Shown here piece after piece: positions 12,392 to 23,851 of a stretch of 64,000 bases of DNA. Every line of letters begins with the position of its first letter. Position 1 is the first letter of the stretch. The DNA comes from Metallyticus violacea (Eukaryota > Arthropoda > Insecta > Mantodea > Metallyticidae). Below the pieces are notes generated by a model that saw nothing but the letters and a program-made list of their open reading frames with translations, did no database searches and was not told where the DNA came from. A program made the translations under genes and the position numbers. The stretch spans positions 26,644,001-26,708,000 of the forward strand of contig CM060843.1 of NCBI GenBank assembly GCA_030762175.1, given 5' to 3'.

Positions 12392-13509
12392 ATGAACAAG
12401 ATCACACGAGTAAACACCTTCGATAAACGTAAGCCTCGGCCTACACCATTAGATATACATCTCTGGTTGGATACCACCCTACGTATAGCCGAGGATCATT
12501 GGACACACTTCAATTAAATGGTAAGCAAAATGCAGTATTTATCAAGTTACACAATAGAGTGATTTTCGAACAGTTGTTAAATGTACACCAGGGCACATCT
12601 CCCCTTGTAACTGAAGACGGATCTGTGACTTCCGTAAACATTAGTGATGCCAGTGCAGAATATACCCATGCCCGTGTGTTTAATTTACCCCCGGAATTAT
12701 CAAATGATAAAATACGCCAATCATTACAGGTATACGGCTCTGTAATTAAAATTGAAAATGAACATTGGTCTCTCGGCTATAAGTATCGGGTGCAAAATGG
12801 AATTCGTTCTATTCAAATTGATTTGAAAAAACCTATTCCATCTAATTTGATGATTGCTGGTCACGAGGCTATAATTTGATGATTGCTGGTCACGAGGCTT
12901 ACATTAGTTACGCAGGGCAACCACCCACGTGTAATACGTGTGGAGAAACCACTCATTTCCGTGATCGTTGTCCTTACAAGAAATTTACTTCAAAGATCCC
13001 ACACGTATCTCGTCCAACATTAATGAGTGAACTATTCCCTCAGGAAAATATTATTACCCCTCAGGAAATTTCTGCTTCCAGCCCCATTCAACCTGATCAG
13101 CAGGCAGACGCTCTCCCCCCTTTCGAGCCATCTCAACAGCCCGCCTCTCCCTTGGAACCTATGAATCCGACCTTGTTGTTGTCACAACGGCATGACATAC
13201 CTCCCCTATCCCCACTTGATAGTAACACTGACCAGGTAGCTACTGCACCATTATATGCAGAGGAGATAAATATCGGACCAAATGCAAAGAAACAAAAAGT
13301 ACGCGAAAGATCCCATTCTACTTCCCATTCTACTTTACTCAATAATAAACCAGCGATTTCACCCCGAGATACGCGATTACAGGGTGTCTTCTAAACGTCA
13401 TATTATCAGTGATAAAGCTGGGAAATATCTGCCGCTATCTGAAAGTCCTACTGATCCTATGTCGGAGGACACGCCTCATGCAACCTTAGAACTCCCGCTT
13501 GGAGAATAA
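12392..13509 (+). pseudogene. LINE ORF1, zinc-knuckle RNA-binding protein
   Basis: ORF1 of the LINE, which in this class encodes an RNA-binding protein that packages the transcript. Coding runs from ATG at 12392 (starts MNKITRVNTFDKRKPRP) and shifts frame near 12500-12515. It continues through a possible RNA-recognition-like part (ARVFNLPPELSNDKIRQSL), then a CCHC knuckle CNTCGETTHFRDRC at about 12932-12973, and ends in a Pro/Ser-rich tail. A 29-base tandem duplication at 12843-12900 causes a second frame break, and a third lies near 13385, after which the frame stays open to 13509. It stops about 65 bases before ORF2. Confidence 0.8.
12843..12900 (+). repeat. 29-bp tandem duplication in ORF1
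   Basis: taatttgatgattgctggtc plus nine more bases occurs twice in a row, starting at 12843 and 12872. The encoded NLMIAGHEA motif is therefore present twice. Because 29 is not a multiple of three, the duplication introduces a stop at 12877-12879. Confidence 0.92.
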
Positions 13510-13573
13510 TTTCTTACTCCTGTCCTCTAGCTCTTATTCTTTTAATTGTTCTTGGACTAACTTGTCTCTCTTT

Positions 13574-16500
13574 ATGTCACAGGCATATAACATTCTTACC
13601 CTGAATATTAGTAATATCCAAATTCCTGAAAAATTTCGTCTTCTTGCAAAAACTTTTCATTCCCTGGATATTGACATTGCTCTTCTTCAGGAGGTAAATT
13701 CTCCATTTATAACTCGCTTATATGGATATAATGCTGAAATTAATACTGATTTTGTTACCCATGGTACTGCCATATTGCTTAAAGATCACTTGCAATATAC
13801 GGATGTGCGTATGACTGCAAATTTTAGGGGTATCAGCCTTATCCTAGGGAATCTCAATATTATCAATGTGTATGGTCCTTCTGACACCCATATGCGGAAG
13901 GAAAGACAAAAATTCTTTGCTGAAGAAGTAGCTTCTTTGTTTTCTAATTTTCCTCATGTGTTATTAGGTGGCGATTTTAATACTGTTTTATCTCCTAAAG
14001 ATTGCACAGGGGTTTACTTGCCTTGTCCTGCATTTGTAGATTTAGTTCATCGACTTCAGTTACGCGATACATGGGAAGTCGTGAATTGTGATCGTCCGCT
14101 TTACACATTTCAACGCAATCTCTCCGGAGCACGACTCGATCGCATTTATGTTGATCGCGCTCTTTGTATTAGTACTGTGGATATATGTCCGACAGAGCTC
14201 TCTGATCTTGTGGATATCTTACTTCCATTACGCTACCTGCGTGCTCTTCATCATATGGTCATGGTTACTGGAAGCTTAATGTGCAGATTCTTTCTGACAA
14301 AGATGTTCAGGAACTCTTTGTAGAGCGGTGGCGCTGTTGAACTTATCAACAACGATTTTACTCTACTAAACTGGAATGTTGGATTGTCATCAAAACAAAG
14401 ATAAAACGGTTTCTGCAATATGTGTCTGGTGATAAATACCGCAGAAAACAGTGTTATCGACAGTTTCTTTATGGGGTATTGCGAAATTTGTACAGTCGCC
14501 CTGTGGTTGATACACATTGTAGTATTGAAATAAAAAGAATTAAAGCTCAGATTCTTAAACTTCAACTGGACGATTTGAGGGGCACTCAGGTGCGTTCCCG
14601 AGAAACGTTCGTTCTTATGGAATCTCCGTCCATATATCATGTCCGTGAACAACGGCGTGCCAGGCGTAAATATATTCATAGCATTCACAATGGCTCCCAT
14701 GGTTCTGTAAGTAGCCAAATGGATATCCGTTCTGTTGTGTTTGAATATTTTTAGAAGCTATATTCTGATATCACACCTGACGAACTCCTTGGTACAGAGG
14801 AAATTACGGTTCCAACCTCTTCTGGGCCCAGTGATAATATTCCTCCTTTTACCATGGCGGAACTGCATGCAGCTTTAGTTGCCTGTCCTCGAAATAAATC
14901 ACCTGGAGTAGATGGACTACCTGCAGAATTTTACTCTGCATTTTGGCCGTTGCTGAAGGATGCAATTCTTGCAATTTTCAATGAGCTACTGTGTACCACC
15001 TTGATCCCCTCTGCATTTGTTCATGTTGTATTGGTCCTTGTACCTAAATGTAGCCATCCCCATATTGCACAGGACTTTCGTCCTTTAACAATGCTCAATA
15101 CTGATTATACATTGTTCATGCATTGTATTAAATATCGCTTATCACCAATGATTGCTGATATTCTTGCACCGGTACAACAGTCCATTCGACGTGGAGGCAA
15201 CATACTGTATGCCTTGTGTGCTCTTCGTGACGCTTTTAGCGACACTCATATTTCGCGGGTTGGGAAACTTTTGATCTCCTTGGACTTTGACCATGCATTT
15301 GACCGGGTGAAACATAGTTATTTAATTAAAACTATGATGCACTTAGGAATCCCTGATACATACTGCTACCTCATTCGCAATATATTAAAAGCAGCTACTT
15401 CCAAAATTTTAGTGAACGGCTATTTCACTCATTCCTTTCCTGTGAGAGCGTCTGTCAGACAGGGCTGTCCGATGGCTATGCACTTGTTTGTGATGTCCAT
15501 TGAACCTCTCCTAAGAAAATTACAACAGTGCCTTAGTTCTGATGGTCACTCTCTTATTAGAGCATTTGCTGATGATGTTACTTTGATGATCTCACGTGGT
15601 TCTCTTCTTCCTCATATTCACGAAATTGTGAATATTATTGTAGAGATTCTGGAGCGCTCCTCATTGTGAATAAATCAAGATATATGCTCGTTGGCTCTAC
15701 TTCTATAGTCCCACCTTCGTGGATATCTATGGCTTCAGTCATTAAAATATTGGGTATTACGTTTTTATCCACGTTACCGGCGATGATTCAATATAATTGG
15801 AACTGTGTTATTAACAGTGTTCGTAAAGTTCTTCAAGAGCATGAATTTCGTTCCCTTAATTTGTTACAACGTGTTCATTTTGTTAATATGTTCTCACTAT
15901 CCAAAGTATGGTTTGTGAGTCAGGTTCTGCCGTTACCATCCATCTTTGGCGCTAAGTTGAAGTCGGCTACAGGATGGTTTATTTGGAAAGGTTTTTTGTT
16001 ACGAGTACCTAGAAATCAACTCACACTTCCAACCTCTGAAGGAGGTCTAAATGCCATTGATCCACAGGCAAAAGCTGATTGTTTGTTTCTCCGGACTAAC
16101 TGGGCACACCTAGGAGACTATGGCGATTCTTATAGTCATCAGTTTCTCACCCAGTGGTTGTCAGAACACCGTCTCAAGAATCCACCAGATCTTCGAGGGT
16201 TGCCGATTCAGGCTCCCCAGGTTAAGAAGCTACTTCAGTTAATCGCATACTGTCCTGTCGACCTACATGGCCAACCACCGAAAACCAGAGACTTGTATAC
16301 TGCCTGGTCATTCCAATTGCCGGCTTCCAAAGTAGTTCTCTAACACCCAGTATACAACTGGCACCAAATCTGGTCCAACATTCGACACCCTGCACTCAAC
16401 ACTTACCAACGGTAAGTAAGTCTGGTACCAACTGGTGAATAATATCTTCCCTACCAATTAGCGTCTACATCGTATTGGAATGAAGATATCTCCTAACTGT

Positions 16501-16728
16501 TATGCTTGCGGCCTTCAAGATACAATTCTCAATCGTTTAGAATGTGGCGCTGCTGCATCAGCATGGCGGAGGGTGCAGGCCAAGATCCTTCGGTTCCTGG
16601 ACGTCTCTGAGAAATGTTTTGAACCCCATTATTTGACATTTCCAGTATTTAGTTGGTCCTCAGTAGCTCAACGAATGGCAGTGTTGCGATGTATTGGACA
16701 GTGTTTACTTGAGTTTGAAGATTTACTT

Positions 16729-16785
<57 letters not shown>

Positions 16786-16794
16786 AAAATTTAA
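13574..16794 (+). pseudogene. LINE ORF2: endonuclease-reverse transcriptase
   Basis: ORF2 nicks target DNA and reverse-transcribes the LINE RNA. It starts at ATG 13574 (MSQAYNILTLNISNIQIP). Endonuclease domain: LLQEV near 13683, GGDFN at about 13967 and RLDRIYV near 14128. A frame break lies near 14260-14330. Reverse transcriptase: SPGVDGLPAEFY (about 14899), LDFDHAFDRV (about 15280), VRQGCP and AFADD (15562-15576). Breaks include an in-frame TAG at 14752-14754, a shift near 15660 and a stop at 16341-16343. The C-terminal motif CYACGLQDTILNRLEC (about 16499) has Asn where a His is usual. The last codons run into (ATA)n and encode a meaningless Ile run. Confidence 0.88.
16739..16783. repeat. 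(ATA)n microsatellite
   Basis: About 14 tandem ATA units at the junction of ORF2 and the 3' UTR of the LINE. It is internal, not the terminal tail: about 240 bases of unique 3' UTR follow before the (AAAT)n tail. Confidence 0.9.
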
Positions 16795-17024
16795 AAAAAA
16801 CAATTGGACCATCACTTAGCCGCCGCATCGCGCCGGCAACCGTAGAAGAGGCTGTATGTATAGATGTGTAACTTTTATTATGTTGTTTCTTAATTTAACT
16901 TGATTATTAAAATATCATTGTTAAAATGTTTTGAGTCAAAACCTCCAAATACTCATAGATGGAAAATAAATGTAAAAACTACTAACATGTACATAAATAA
17001 ATAAATAAATAAATAAATAAAAAA

Positions 17025-17356
17025 AACATCGCATACAGTACCACGAGTCTCAAATTTACCTCGAATGCGTGCAAATGTTACTCTCGTTAACGGTTCTGTG
17101 CTGTACACGTCTCCTCTTGCCTTTGAACTTCAACAACATTCTCGGTTTTCCAGTACCACTTCAAAATTGCTTTCTGCTGTTCAAACGATAATCTTGGCTT
17201 CATTTTGTTGTAGCAACGCAATCATAATGCATGTGGGTCACATCTGTTTACAGAACATCATACTACACATTACTGTTATTTTTCGGTTCAACTTTGAAAT
17301 ATATTAAATAGATACCTACTGTGAAAATGTGTATACATTTTTGGTACCCTGATCAG
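17025..17356 (-). mobile_element. DUF4817-type transposon, 5' half
   Basis: Start half of the transposon whose 3' half is at 11976-12242. On the minus strand it carries the N-terminal helix-turn-helix region (RQTIL-type start, FSSTTSKLL on the plus strand being its shadow), equivalent to LSFEQRKTILKW in the copy at 49024. The outer terminal repeat (atgtatacacattttcacag on the minus strand, from about 17345) is followed by TA at 17357-17358. Joined to its other half, the pre-insertion element already lacked the catalytic core, so it was a non-autonomous deletion copy before the LINE landed. Confidence 0.85.
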
Positions 17357-18240
17357 TATATGTACAAAGGGGCAACAATAGTTCATTATTATAGAAAGGA
17401 ATTTGAAAATTATATGACATAATCAAGCACGAATGTTGTGGGATGTTGAAAACATGAGTTGTTTCATGAATACAAGGCTTCAAGTCATAAGTCCTCTGTT
17501 GCAATGGATGCAATTGATAAAACCTGCTGGAGTAGCCTGATTTTTCTCCCAATGACTTAGAGGTATTCCCTTCACAAAAAGAAAATCTTGGAAGGAGGAC
17601 ATTTTCATCAACTTATGAAGTCATGGAACATCCAGCAGTTGAACAATTCTATTTTGAGGAATCTTAGAAAACTTGCTGAAACAAAAGTATTAGTCATCAA
17701 GGATAGTTTATTGATAATTGAGGCAAAAGTATAAAATTCACATGAATAAACATATTTTAGGATATAAGAATTTACGTAGAACTATTTTCGAGAAGGATGC
17801 ACTTGCAGAAAAATGATAAATAGTGCATTGTTGCTATATCGATGCATGGTGTAAGAAAAGTCTGCGAATTTTACACAAGAAAGGAGAGCGGCTTGATGGT
17901 TCAAGAGTCAGTTACAACGCCTTCCCTCTCTAGGTGAAGCATTCTCTGCTGTGACAATCGGAATAACTCTCTTTCTGTTGTAAAAAGCTGTGTACTTGTT
18001 GTACATTAATAACAACAGCCTGATCAAAAGTCATTGAGAGTATATTGGTGTGTGCTAAAGATAAGCTGGTAGAGACAGCGTATTTAAGTAAGGGGAGAAT
18101 GATTAAATTAAATTTACTGGATTTCTATACAGTGAGGCGCTATTCGATTAGTTTCTCAAAATCGTTTACATGTGAGTTTAAAAGTATATCTTTTGGTGTC
18201 ATATCAACCTTTAGAATTTCGTCATGAAAGCGGATTATTG
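17357..18240. other. No gene recognised
   Basis: A+T-rich. Open frames at 17316-17552 (minus) and 18045-18227 (plus) show no domain. No repeat shared with the rest of the window was noticed. Confidence 0.5.
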
Positions 18241-18513
18241 TTTATTTTTTGAATAGTGTTTAACTCCTGTTTTAACTACTGAGGCACCACAGGTGTCCGA
18301 CTCTAATGATACATGAGATGAAATGATAAGCTTGGAAATATTTTTTTTTAAGGGAATGTTCAATTTTAGAGTATCTTCCCGGCATTTGTCATTTATGAGG
18401 ACTGAGGAAAATCTGGACATAAACTCAGTCAGAGCGGACGATGCTTGTAGGAATCGAACTCCGTACCTCCCGCTCAGGATTCCGCGCTTTAAAGACCTCG
18501 GCACCCGTGGTGG
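18241..18513 (-). repeat. SINE1 copy
   Basis: Minus-strand SINE1 with all blocks in order: 3' end (gaatagtgtttaactcctgt and actactgaggcaccacagg on the plus strand), body (cccggcatttgtc, gaggactgaggaaa) and tRNA-like head ending gacctcggcacccgtggtgg. The B-box is slightly altered (gaatcgaactccg on the plus strand). Confidence 0.85.
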
Positions 18514-18937
18514 TGCAACCAGTAGTGAGTAATGGAGCAGTGTTTAAGACATCGCCAGTAGTCTGCAGTATCAATCGAATAAACCATTGCCCAGATTATA
18601 TTGTCACCAGTGCGTATTTGCATTGAAATAAGGAGTGGAGCAACGTGGCAGATGCAGTTGCAGGTTTTAGTTCTCCTTTAATGAGGGATAATTTTATATT
18701 TTAATTTTAAAATAATTTTCCGCGTCAAAATAACAGCTTTGGGAAAACCAGGGGTCCAGAGCAAGTGAAATGCATTTCTTTCCGCAATATGTGTATATCA
18801 TTTAAAAGTCGAAACGTTCAAGAGTGTATGTGATTGTGGTGAAATTTCGAGAATATATTGCTCAAATTGTACTTTTTTTAAAATATATGTGCTAGAACGA
18901 TTGAAAATAAAATACATTCTCGCAGGTTTAAATCAGG

Positions 18938-19150
18938 GTTGGTGGATTTTTAGAGTATAAAACTCCGAAGCATGACTTCCTTCGGAAGGGAAGTAAAACC
19001 GTTGGTCCCGTATCGTGGATTTAAGGCACATTATAATACCTCAAGTCTGAAAGAAGAGGTCTCTGAGCAAAATTTATCGGCCGTTTCACGCCCTGAATTG
19101 AATGGGACCCTAATGACCAAAATTGTTAAAGAACGTCCTTAAATAAAATA
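18938..19150 (+). repeat. SINE2, 5'-truncated
   Basis: Plus-strand SINE2 lacking the tRNA-like head. Shared blocks: gacttccttcggaagggaag, ctctgagcaaaatttatcgg and ccgtttcacgccctgaattg, then gttaaagaacgtcc and a taaataaaataa tail. It is followed by cctaacctaaacctaac (19152-19168), a short run resembling the insect telomere unit CCTAA. Confidence 0.85.
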
Positions 19151-20023
19151 ACCTAACCTAAACCTAACACAGTAAGCTTTCACATCCAAATAAACTCAAA
19201 ATAGATATTTTCTATTGCGTACACTTCGTTTTAAAAGTGGCATTACTGTCATGAAGCATTGCGAACATGGAACAGTTATCAACCATATTAATAAAAAAAC
19301 AGTTAACAGCTGCTAATAAACATTGCGTATAGCAGCCATTGCATTTTTTGTAACGTCAGGAAAACGCTAATGAGATGGACTCTACAATTATTGAAAGAAC
19401 TGACAATATAGTTTGTTCAACACGATGGAGGGAACGAGAGAGGGCTTCTTAAATTAAGTACCCTAAATAGAAAGTAGCAGAGAACTCAATACTGAAAATC
19501 CAGCAAAGCGCAAGCGCTTATGTTGAAGCAGCAGGCTCAAAGAAGCTTGGAACCTGCGTGAAAAGGGGAAGATTAATGTAGTGAAGATCGATGGGTGTCA
19601 TGACCGCGGACCGTAGAAAAGATAGGTAAGGAGAAGAGTAATTGGTTGAGAAAAAAAGGATTTGCTCGTCTTCCATTGTTACCAAACAGCAAAGAGGGGC
19701 GATATACGCGTGACTCTTTCTTGCTTAAGCAGCAGTGCGATTCAGAGCGAATAATTTGTTTCCATTGGAAGAATCCTCCCTTAAACTGCAGGTGTAACAC
19801 CTATTTCCCAGTTTAAAGAAGCACTTGGATAAAAAAAAAATTATGCAAAGGAAAAACCAATTGTAATCGTATAACAATGAGCAGTTTTGCAACCAGCATG
19901 ATGGATCATCTATTCTTTCACCTGTTCATAGTTTTATATACTATATTAATATATTACGGGTGTTTGATTTGTGCTCAGTCTCTTTATTTTCCCTTTTAAT
20001 TTTCAAACTACTTGACTTGAACA
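19151..20023. other. No gene recognised
   Basis: Begins with a short CCTAA-like run, then A+T-rich DNA. An open frame at 19573-19800 (minus) lacks any recognisable domain. Confidence 0.5.
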
Positions 20024-21307
20024 TAACGAGCATAGGTGCACAAATTTCCGGCCTCGCCGATAAGGGTTATCGCCTTCACAAAACCCTTATCTGGTGTCAT
20101 ACCTTATCTATTAAATAAATAATTGCAGCTGTAACTTGCTCTCTGTTGTGTTCAATTATTCAAATATAGTTGCATAAAGAAGACTATGTGTAGAAGATTG
20201 CGACATGTCCAAAATGGAGTTTCGCACTGTGATTAAGTTCTTCAGAAAAGAAGCAAATCCATAATACTCCAAATGAAATTAAACAGGGATTGAACGGTGT
20301 ACATGGGAAGATCCCCTTCATATTCTACCGTAAAAGAATGGGCCAAAATTTTCGAATGAGTTGAGAAAGCATTAAAGACGAAGAGCGTGCAGGTCGGCCC
20401 TTGGAAGTGCGCACTCCTTAAAACATCGCTCTTATGGAAGGAGAAATTATGGAAGACCGGCGGTTCAAAGTTACAGAAATAGTTTTTCTAAACAACAGTC
20501 CTTCGAATTATTCATGAATATGAATAAGGTTAGTGCAAGATGGGTGTCTAGACTTCTTCCCTCAGTCCAAAAACAGCAACGAGTGATCCGTTGTCAGGCA
20601 TATTTGGAATTGTACCATGGCAACAAGAGAGTTGTTCTGCAAACCAGATACAGGATACAGGAGTTGAAACTATGAAACTATGAAACTATGGTCCTCCACT
20701 ATGATCCTTGTCCAAAAAAGAATCAATGGAGGGGCATAAACCTGGCGAAGCACCGTCTTTAAAGACCAAGGTCACTAAGTCAACCAAGAAGATTATGGTC
20801 ACAATCTTTTGCGACTATGAAGTTCATTGACTTCAAGGAGAGGGACACCAAAGTAAATGGAGAGTATTATGTTGGCCTACTGCACAGACTACGTGCTTCC
20901 ATCAAATAGAAAAGGCGAGGAAAGCGGTGGTGTGCGCCTTCTTCGCGACAATGCGTCTGTGCACACAACTCTTGTTGCAAAGGAAGCTGTGAAGAAATGT
21001 GACATCAAGGAGATTGATCATCACCCTACAGCCCACATATAGTTCCCAGTGACTATTTCCTCTTCTCAAAACTCATTTAGGGCCTTCGAGAAAGGAAATT
21101 TAAATGTGACGAAGAAGTGATGGATGCTGTTTATGCCCATTTTGCAGACAAGATTTCTGACTATTTTTGGAGGGGATATATGTTAATTCAAAGATATGAG
21201 AAGTGTATTGCAATAAAGGGTAACTATACTGAAAAGTGAAATATAGTTTTTGTCTTTATCATACCTAGAAAATGGATAGGCCGGAAACTTATGGATCTAC
21301 CCTCGTA
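20024..21307 (+). mobile_element. mariner family A, complete but decayed
   Basis: About 1.28 kb with both ends. The left end (gagcataggtgcacaaattt) is an imperfect inverted match of the right end (ggccggaaacttatggatct), and TA lies at both edges. The transposase is broken by several stops and frameshifts. Readable blocks include an N-terminal MSKMEFRTVIKFFRKEA (about 20204), the catalytic region GVETM (about 20660, first Asp lost) and LLRDNASVH (about 20940). The first block suits the helix-turn-helix DNA-binding part of mariner transposases. Not active. Confidence 0.9.
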
Positions 21308-21659
21308 CATATTCAGTAATACTTGACATGGTCATTTCGTGTGTTGCGTATACTTGTAAAAGTCGATTGTGCTTCCTTGTCCGTGGCAACAATGTGAACT
21401 CATCTGGCTGTATTGTTGTTACGGAATCGTCAATAGTCTTTTACCTTTTTGTTACGAGCAATATAGTACGTACAGTACAGTATGAACCACTACACATTAT
21501 TGTCTCCATCTTCTTCTATAAAAGAGTGGATACTGCAATCTACTCCAGTCTCGGATCAGTTGAGCGACGAGAAACTTCGTACTGTCTGTCAGTGATATTG
21601 CAACCTCCAATGTGAACATGGCTGAAATTGTTTCCTTCTTTGAATATTATGAGATTCCT
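21308..21659. other. No gene recognised; TATA-like motif
   Basis: tataaaag at 21517 is followed about 30 bases later by tccagtc, which resembles an arthropod initiator, and by tcagt at 21556. The spacing is suggestive, but there is no intact gene downstream, only the transposase scrap at 21660. Confidence 0.3.
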
Positions 21660-21830
21660 AAACAACTTCAACCACCAAGGTCACCCGAATTAATCGCACC
21701 AGATTTCTTGCTGCTGTGCATACTGAAAGAAAAAGAATAAAAGTTACATGGATATTTGAGGCCGTTACTCCCGATGCGTTGATCAATAACTTCCGATACT
21801 AATTGCAAGCATTTCCAGCACTTGAATAAA
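21660..21830 (+). pseudogene. DDE transposase scrap
   Basis: A 40-codon frame from ATG at 21618 contains QLQPPRSPELIAPDFLL. This matches the PPRSPDLTxxDF motif around the third catalytic Asp of Tc1/mariner-like transposases. Stops follow quickly. It is not a mariner A copy. The extent on both sides is unclear. Confidence 0.45.
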
Positions 21831-23689
21831 ATAAACACGATTCTCATATATAAAGAGACGTTGTATGAAACGCCACTGAATTAAGTTCATTATTTTGATA
21901 GGTATGAAGGAATAATTAGGTATCGAGAGTGAGTGAAACATCCCATATGCTATTATAATTAACCAGTTTTTAAATCATATTGAAATGTGGTTTCTCTATA
22001 TCTAAAACGAAACGTTTTGTTTGTTAAATCATGTGTCTAATTTATAAAGAACATCTGACAGAATTGCTACAAAAGCATGGTAGCAGAAGGCAGCTCATGT
22101 TCGGAACGCCTAAAATTCCAAAAATTATTATTAATGAAGCTATTAATGCATTTAGCTTTGCCAAACAAATAACGTTTGATGATACATAGCTTACTGATTA
22201 ATGTTATTCATTGTAAAATATAAACATTCTAAACGGGACCAAATAGTAGGTTTGACAAGACTTCGAATAAATTTCTGCAAGCACATACAGGTTTGTTTTT
22301 ATTTTTTTATGAAGTTTTAATTACAAAATTTGCTCTCAGTGATTTACGTCCGGGCTATTAAACGTACTGCAGCCGGCGGCGCTTGTACTTCATCTCCTCT
22401 CCTTCGCATTTAAATGTTCCTTTCAGTGCCTGTTTGTGCCGGTCTCACTACAGTATACATTAGTTCACGAGATGTTTAGACTTTGAATTTAAATCTACGA
22501 TTTTTTGTATAAGGTAATTTTAAATACAAATTGCGTAGGTACAAAAATTATATAGAGCCTTCTTCCTGGAGTGCACAAAGTTTTCTACTGGTTCATTGCA
22601 AAACAAATATGTAAATAAAACACAAGCAAAAACGCAGAGTTTTAACAAGAGGGGAAACTATATGAAATAGATGCAAACCTTCATTGTACGCTAAACATCA
22701 GCACAAGGGAGGTTTTCGAGATGTAAAAGATAATATTACGAATTAAAACAGAAAATGTAGGTGGTCGAACTTAATTTTAAATCATTATGTCTCTTTGTAA
22801 TATATGGCCTGTTCAGCCAAGAGAGAACGGTAATTCCAGTATCTTCTAAACATTTTAGTAAGCAGAGTTCAGTTACGGGCACCGGCAACTGTGGCACCCT
22901 TCATAATGGAAGCATAAAGCAGCTCATGAGTGGACAAGGTTCACATCTTTAAACGGCCCATATTTTTAACTCTCGAAGTAGAGCTTGGGTAGTCAAATAC
23001 GAAGTTGCTTCTGGAGATAAGATATTAGCATTTACAGTATAATTGGCGCTTAGCCCGCTTTGTCATTAAGATATTTTTTTTCACTTTCGTATTTAGTACA
23101 TAAAGTTTAGAATTATTAGAGCAAGTCTGGTTATATTTCTTCGGATAGGAAAATGCAAACGCGAGATAAATTCTTTTCTCAAAGTGAACTGCGGTGGTAC
23201 ATAATATATAACCTGAAAGGAAAAATTTGACATTTAGAATAAGTAGAAAAAACACTGAGGTTTAGCGTTCCAAATTTTACTTTTTAAATTGGAGTACTGG
23301 TATGTAGAGATTTTACAGAAAATGTTAATGTTCTCGATAATTAGAGACCTTTGCCCCTTACATGCATCCCAGCTGATAATGTACAGCGTTCTAAATGACA
23401 AAATGTATAGAGAACAACATTAATCTGTTTGTAAATTACTAGGGTTAATGTTGTTTTCTGAAAGTTCCTTAACTGACTGATTTTAATGGAGGTACAGCAG
23501 CTTACAGAATTAATTTCTTTATGTTATACTAATTGTTGCTTTGGGTTCATTGGTTTTATCAAGATGTCTGTAGATTGAGGGCTGAATGTAATACGTTTAC
23601 GTTTGCAAAAATGAATGGAATGAAATGAATTGATGATGGGGCAAATAAACAAAGAGTTCTCGGGGCGTTAAAGCTATCTGGCATTCACT
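21831..23689. other. No gene recognised
   Basis: A+T-rich with a CpG-richer patch at 22340-22450. A 52-codon frame beginning at the ATG near 22031 (MCLIYKEHLTELLQ) and frames at 22761-22952 (plus) and 23025-23255 (minus) are unrecognised. Confidence 0.45.
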
Positions 23690-23815
23690 TTCTCAGAGAA
23701 AAGAAAAACTCATAAAAGTTTTTATCCAGACAGCTTGATAGAATTCCGAACCTACAAAATCCAGTCGCAAATCTGTCACCTGGCCATGAAGGCGGCTCTA
23801 CGAAATACAGTACTC
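23690..23815 (-). repeat. tRNA-like SINE head, unclassified
   Basis: On the minus strand an A-box-like tggccaggtgacag is followed about 30 bases later by a B-box-like taggttcggaattc, the layout of a tRNA-derived SINE promoter. The downstream body does not match SINE1 or SINE2. It could be a third, low-copy family or a tRNA pseudogene. Confidence 0.35.
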
Positions 23816-23851
23816 ATTACATTTCATTAGATCAGTTTTATTGCAGCATCA

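Larger units (their letters stand above)
12243..17024 (+). mobile_element. L1/Tx1-like LINE, nearly full length
   Basis: A non-LTR retrotransposon of about 4.8 kb with 5' UTR, ORF1 (zinc knuckle), ORF2 (endonuclease, reverse transcriptase, C-terminal Cys motif), a 3' UTR and an (AAAT)n tail at about 16992-17020. Flanking copies of aacat (12238-12242 and 17025-17029) look like a short target-site duplication; one of them abuts the A-rich tail, so its exact length is uncertain. The reverse transcriptase blocks (SPGVDGLPAEFY, RPLTMLNTDY, FADD) most resemble the L1/Tx1 group; that clade call is from recall. Frameshifts and a stop show this copy is dead. Confidence 0.88.

Noticed and set aside
13133..13342. 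Minus-strand open frame inside the LINE
   Set aside because: Shadow of ORF1 on the opposite strand.
16480..16794. A separate small protein with a poly-Ile tail
   Set aside because: It is the C-terminus of the LINE ORF2 reading into an (ATA)n microsatellite.
19152..19168. Interstitial telomere from the CCTAA-like run
   Set aside because: Only three to four imperfect units; similar short runs occur at 37674 and 45971, so this is weak evidence.
21517..21660. A promoter with TATA box and initiator
   Set aside because: The downstream sequence is a transposase scrap with no intact gene; the motifs may be chance in A+T-rich DNA.
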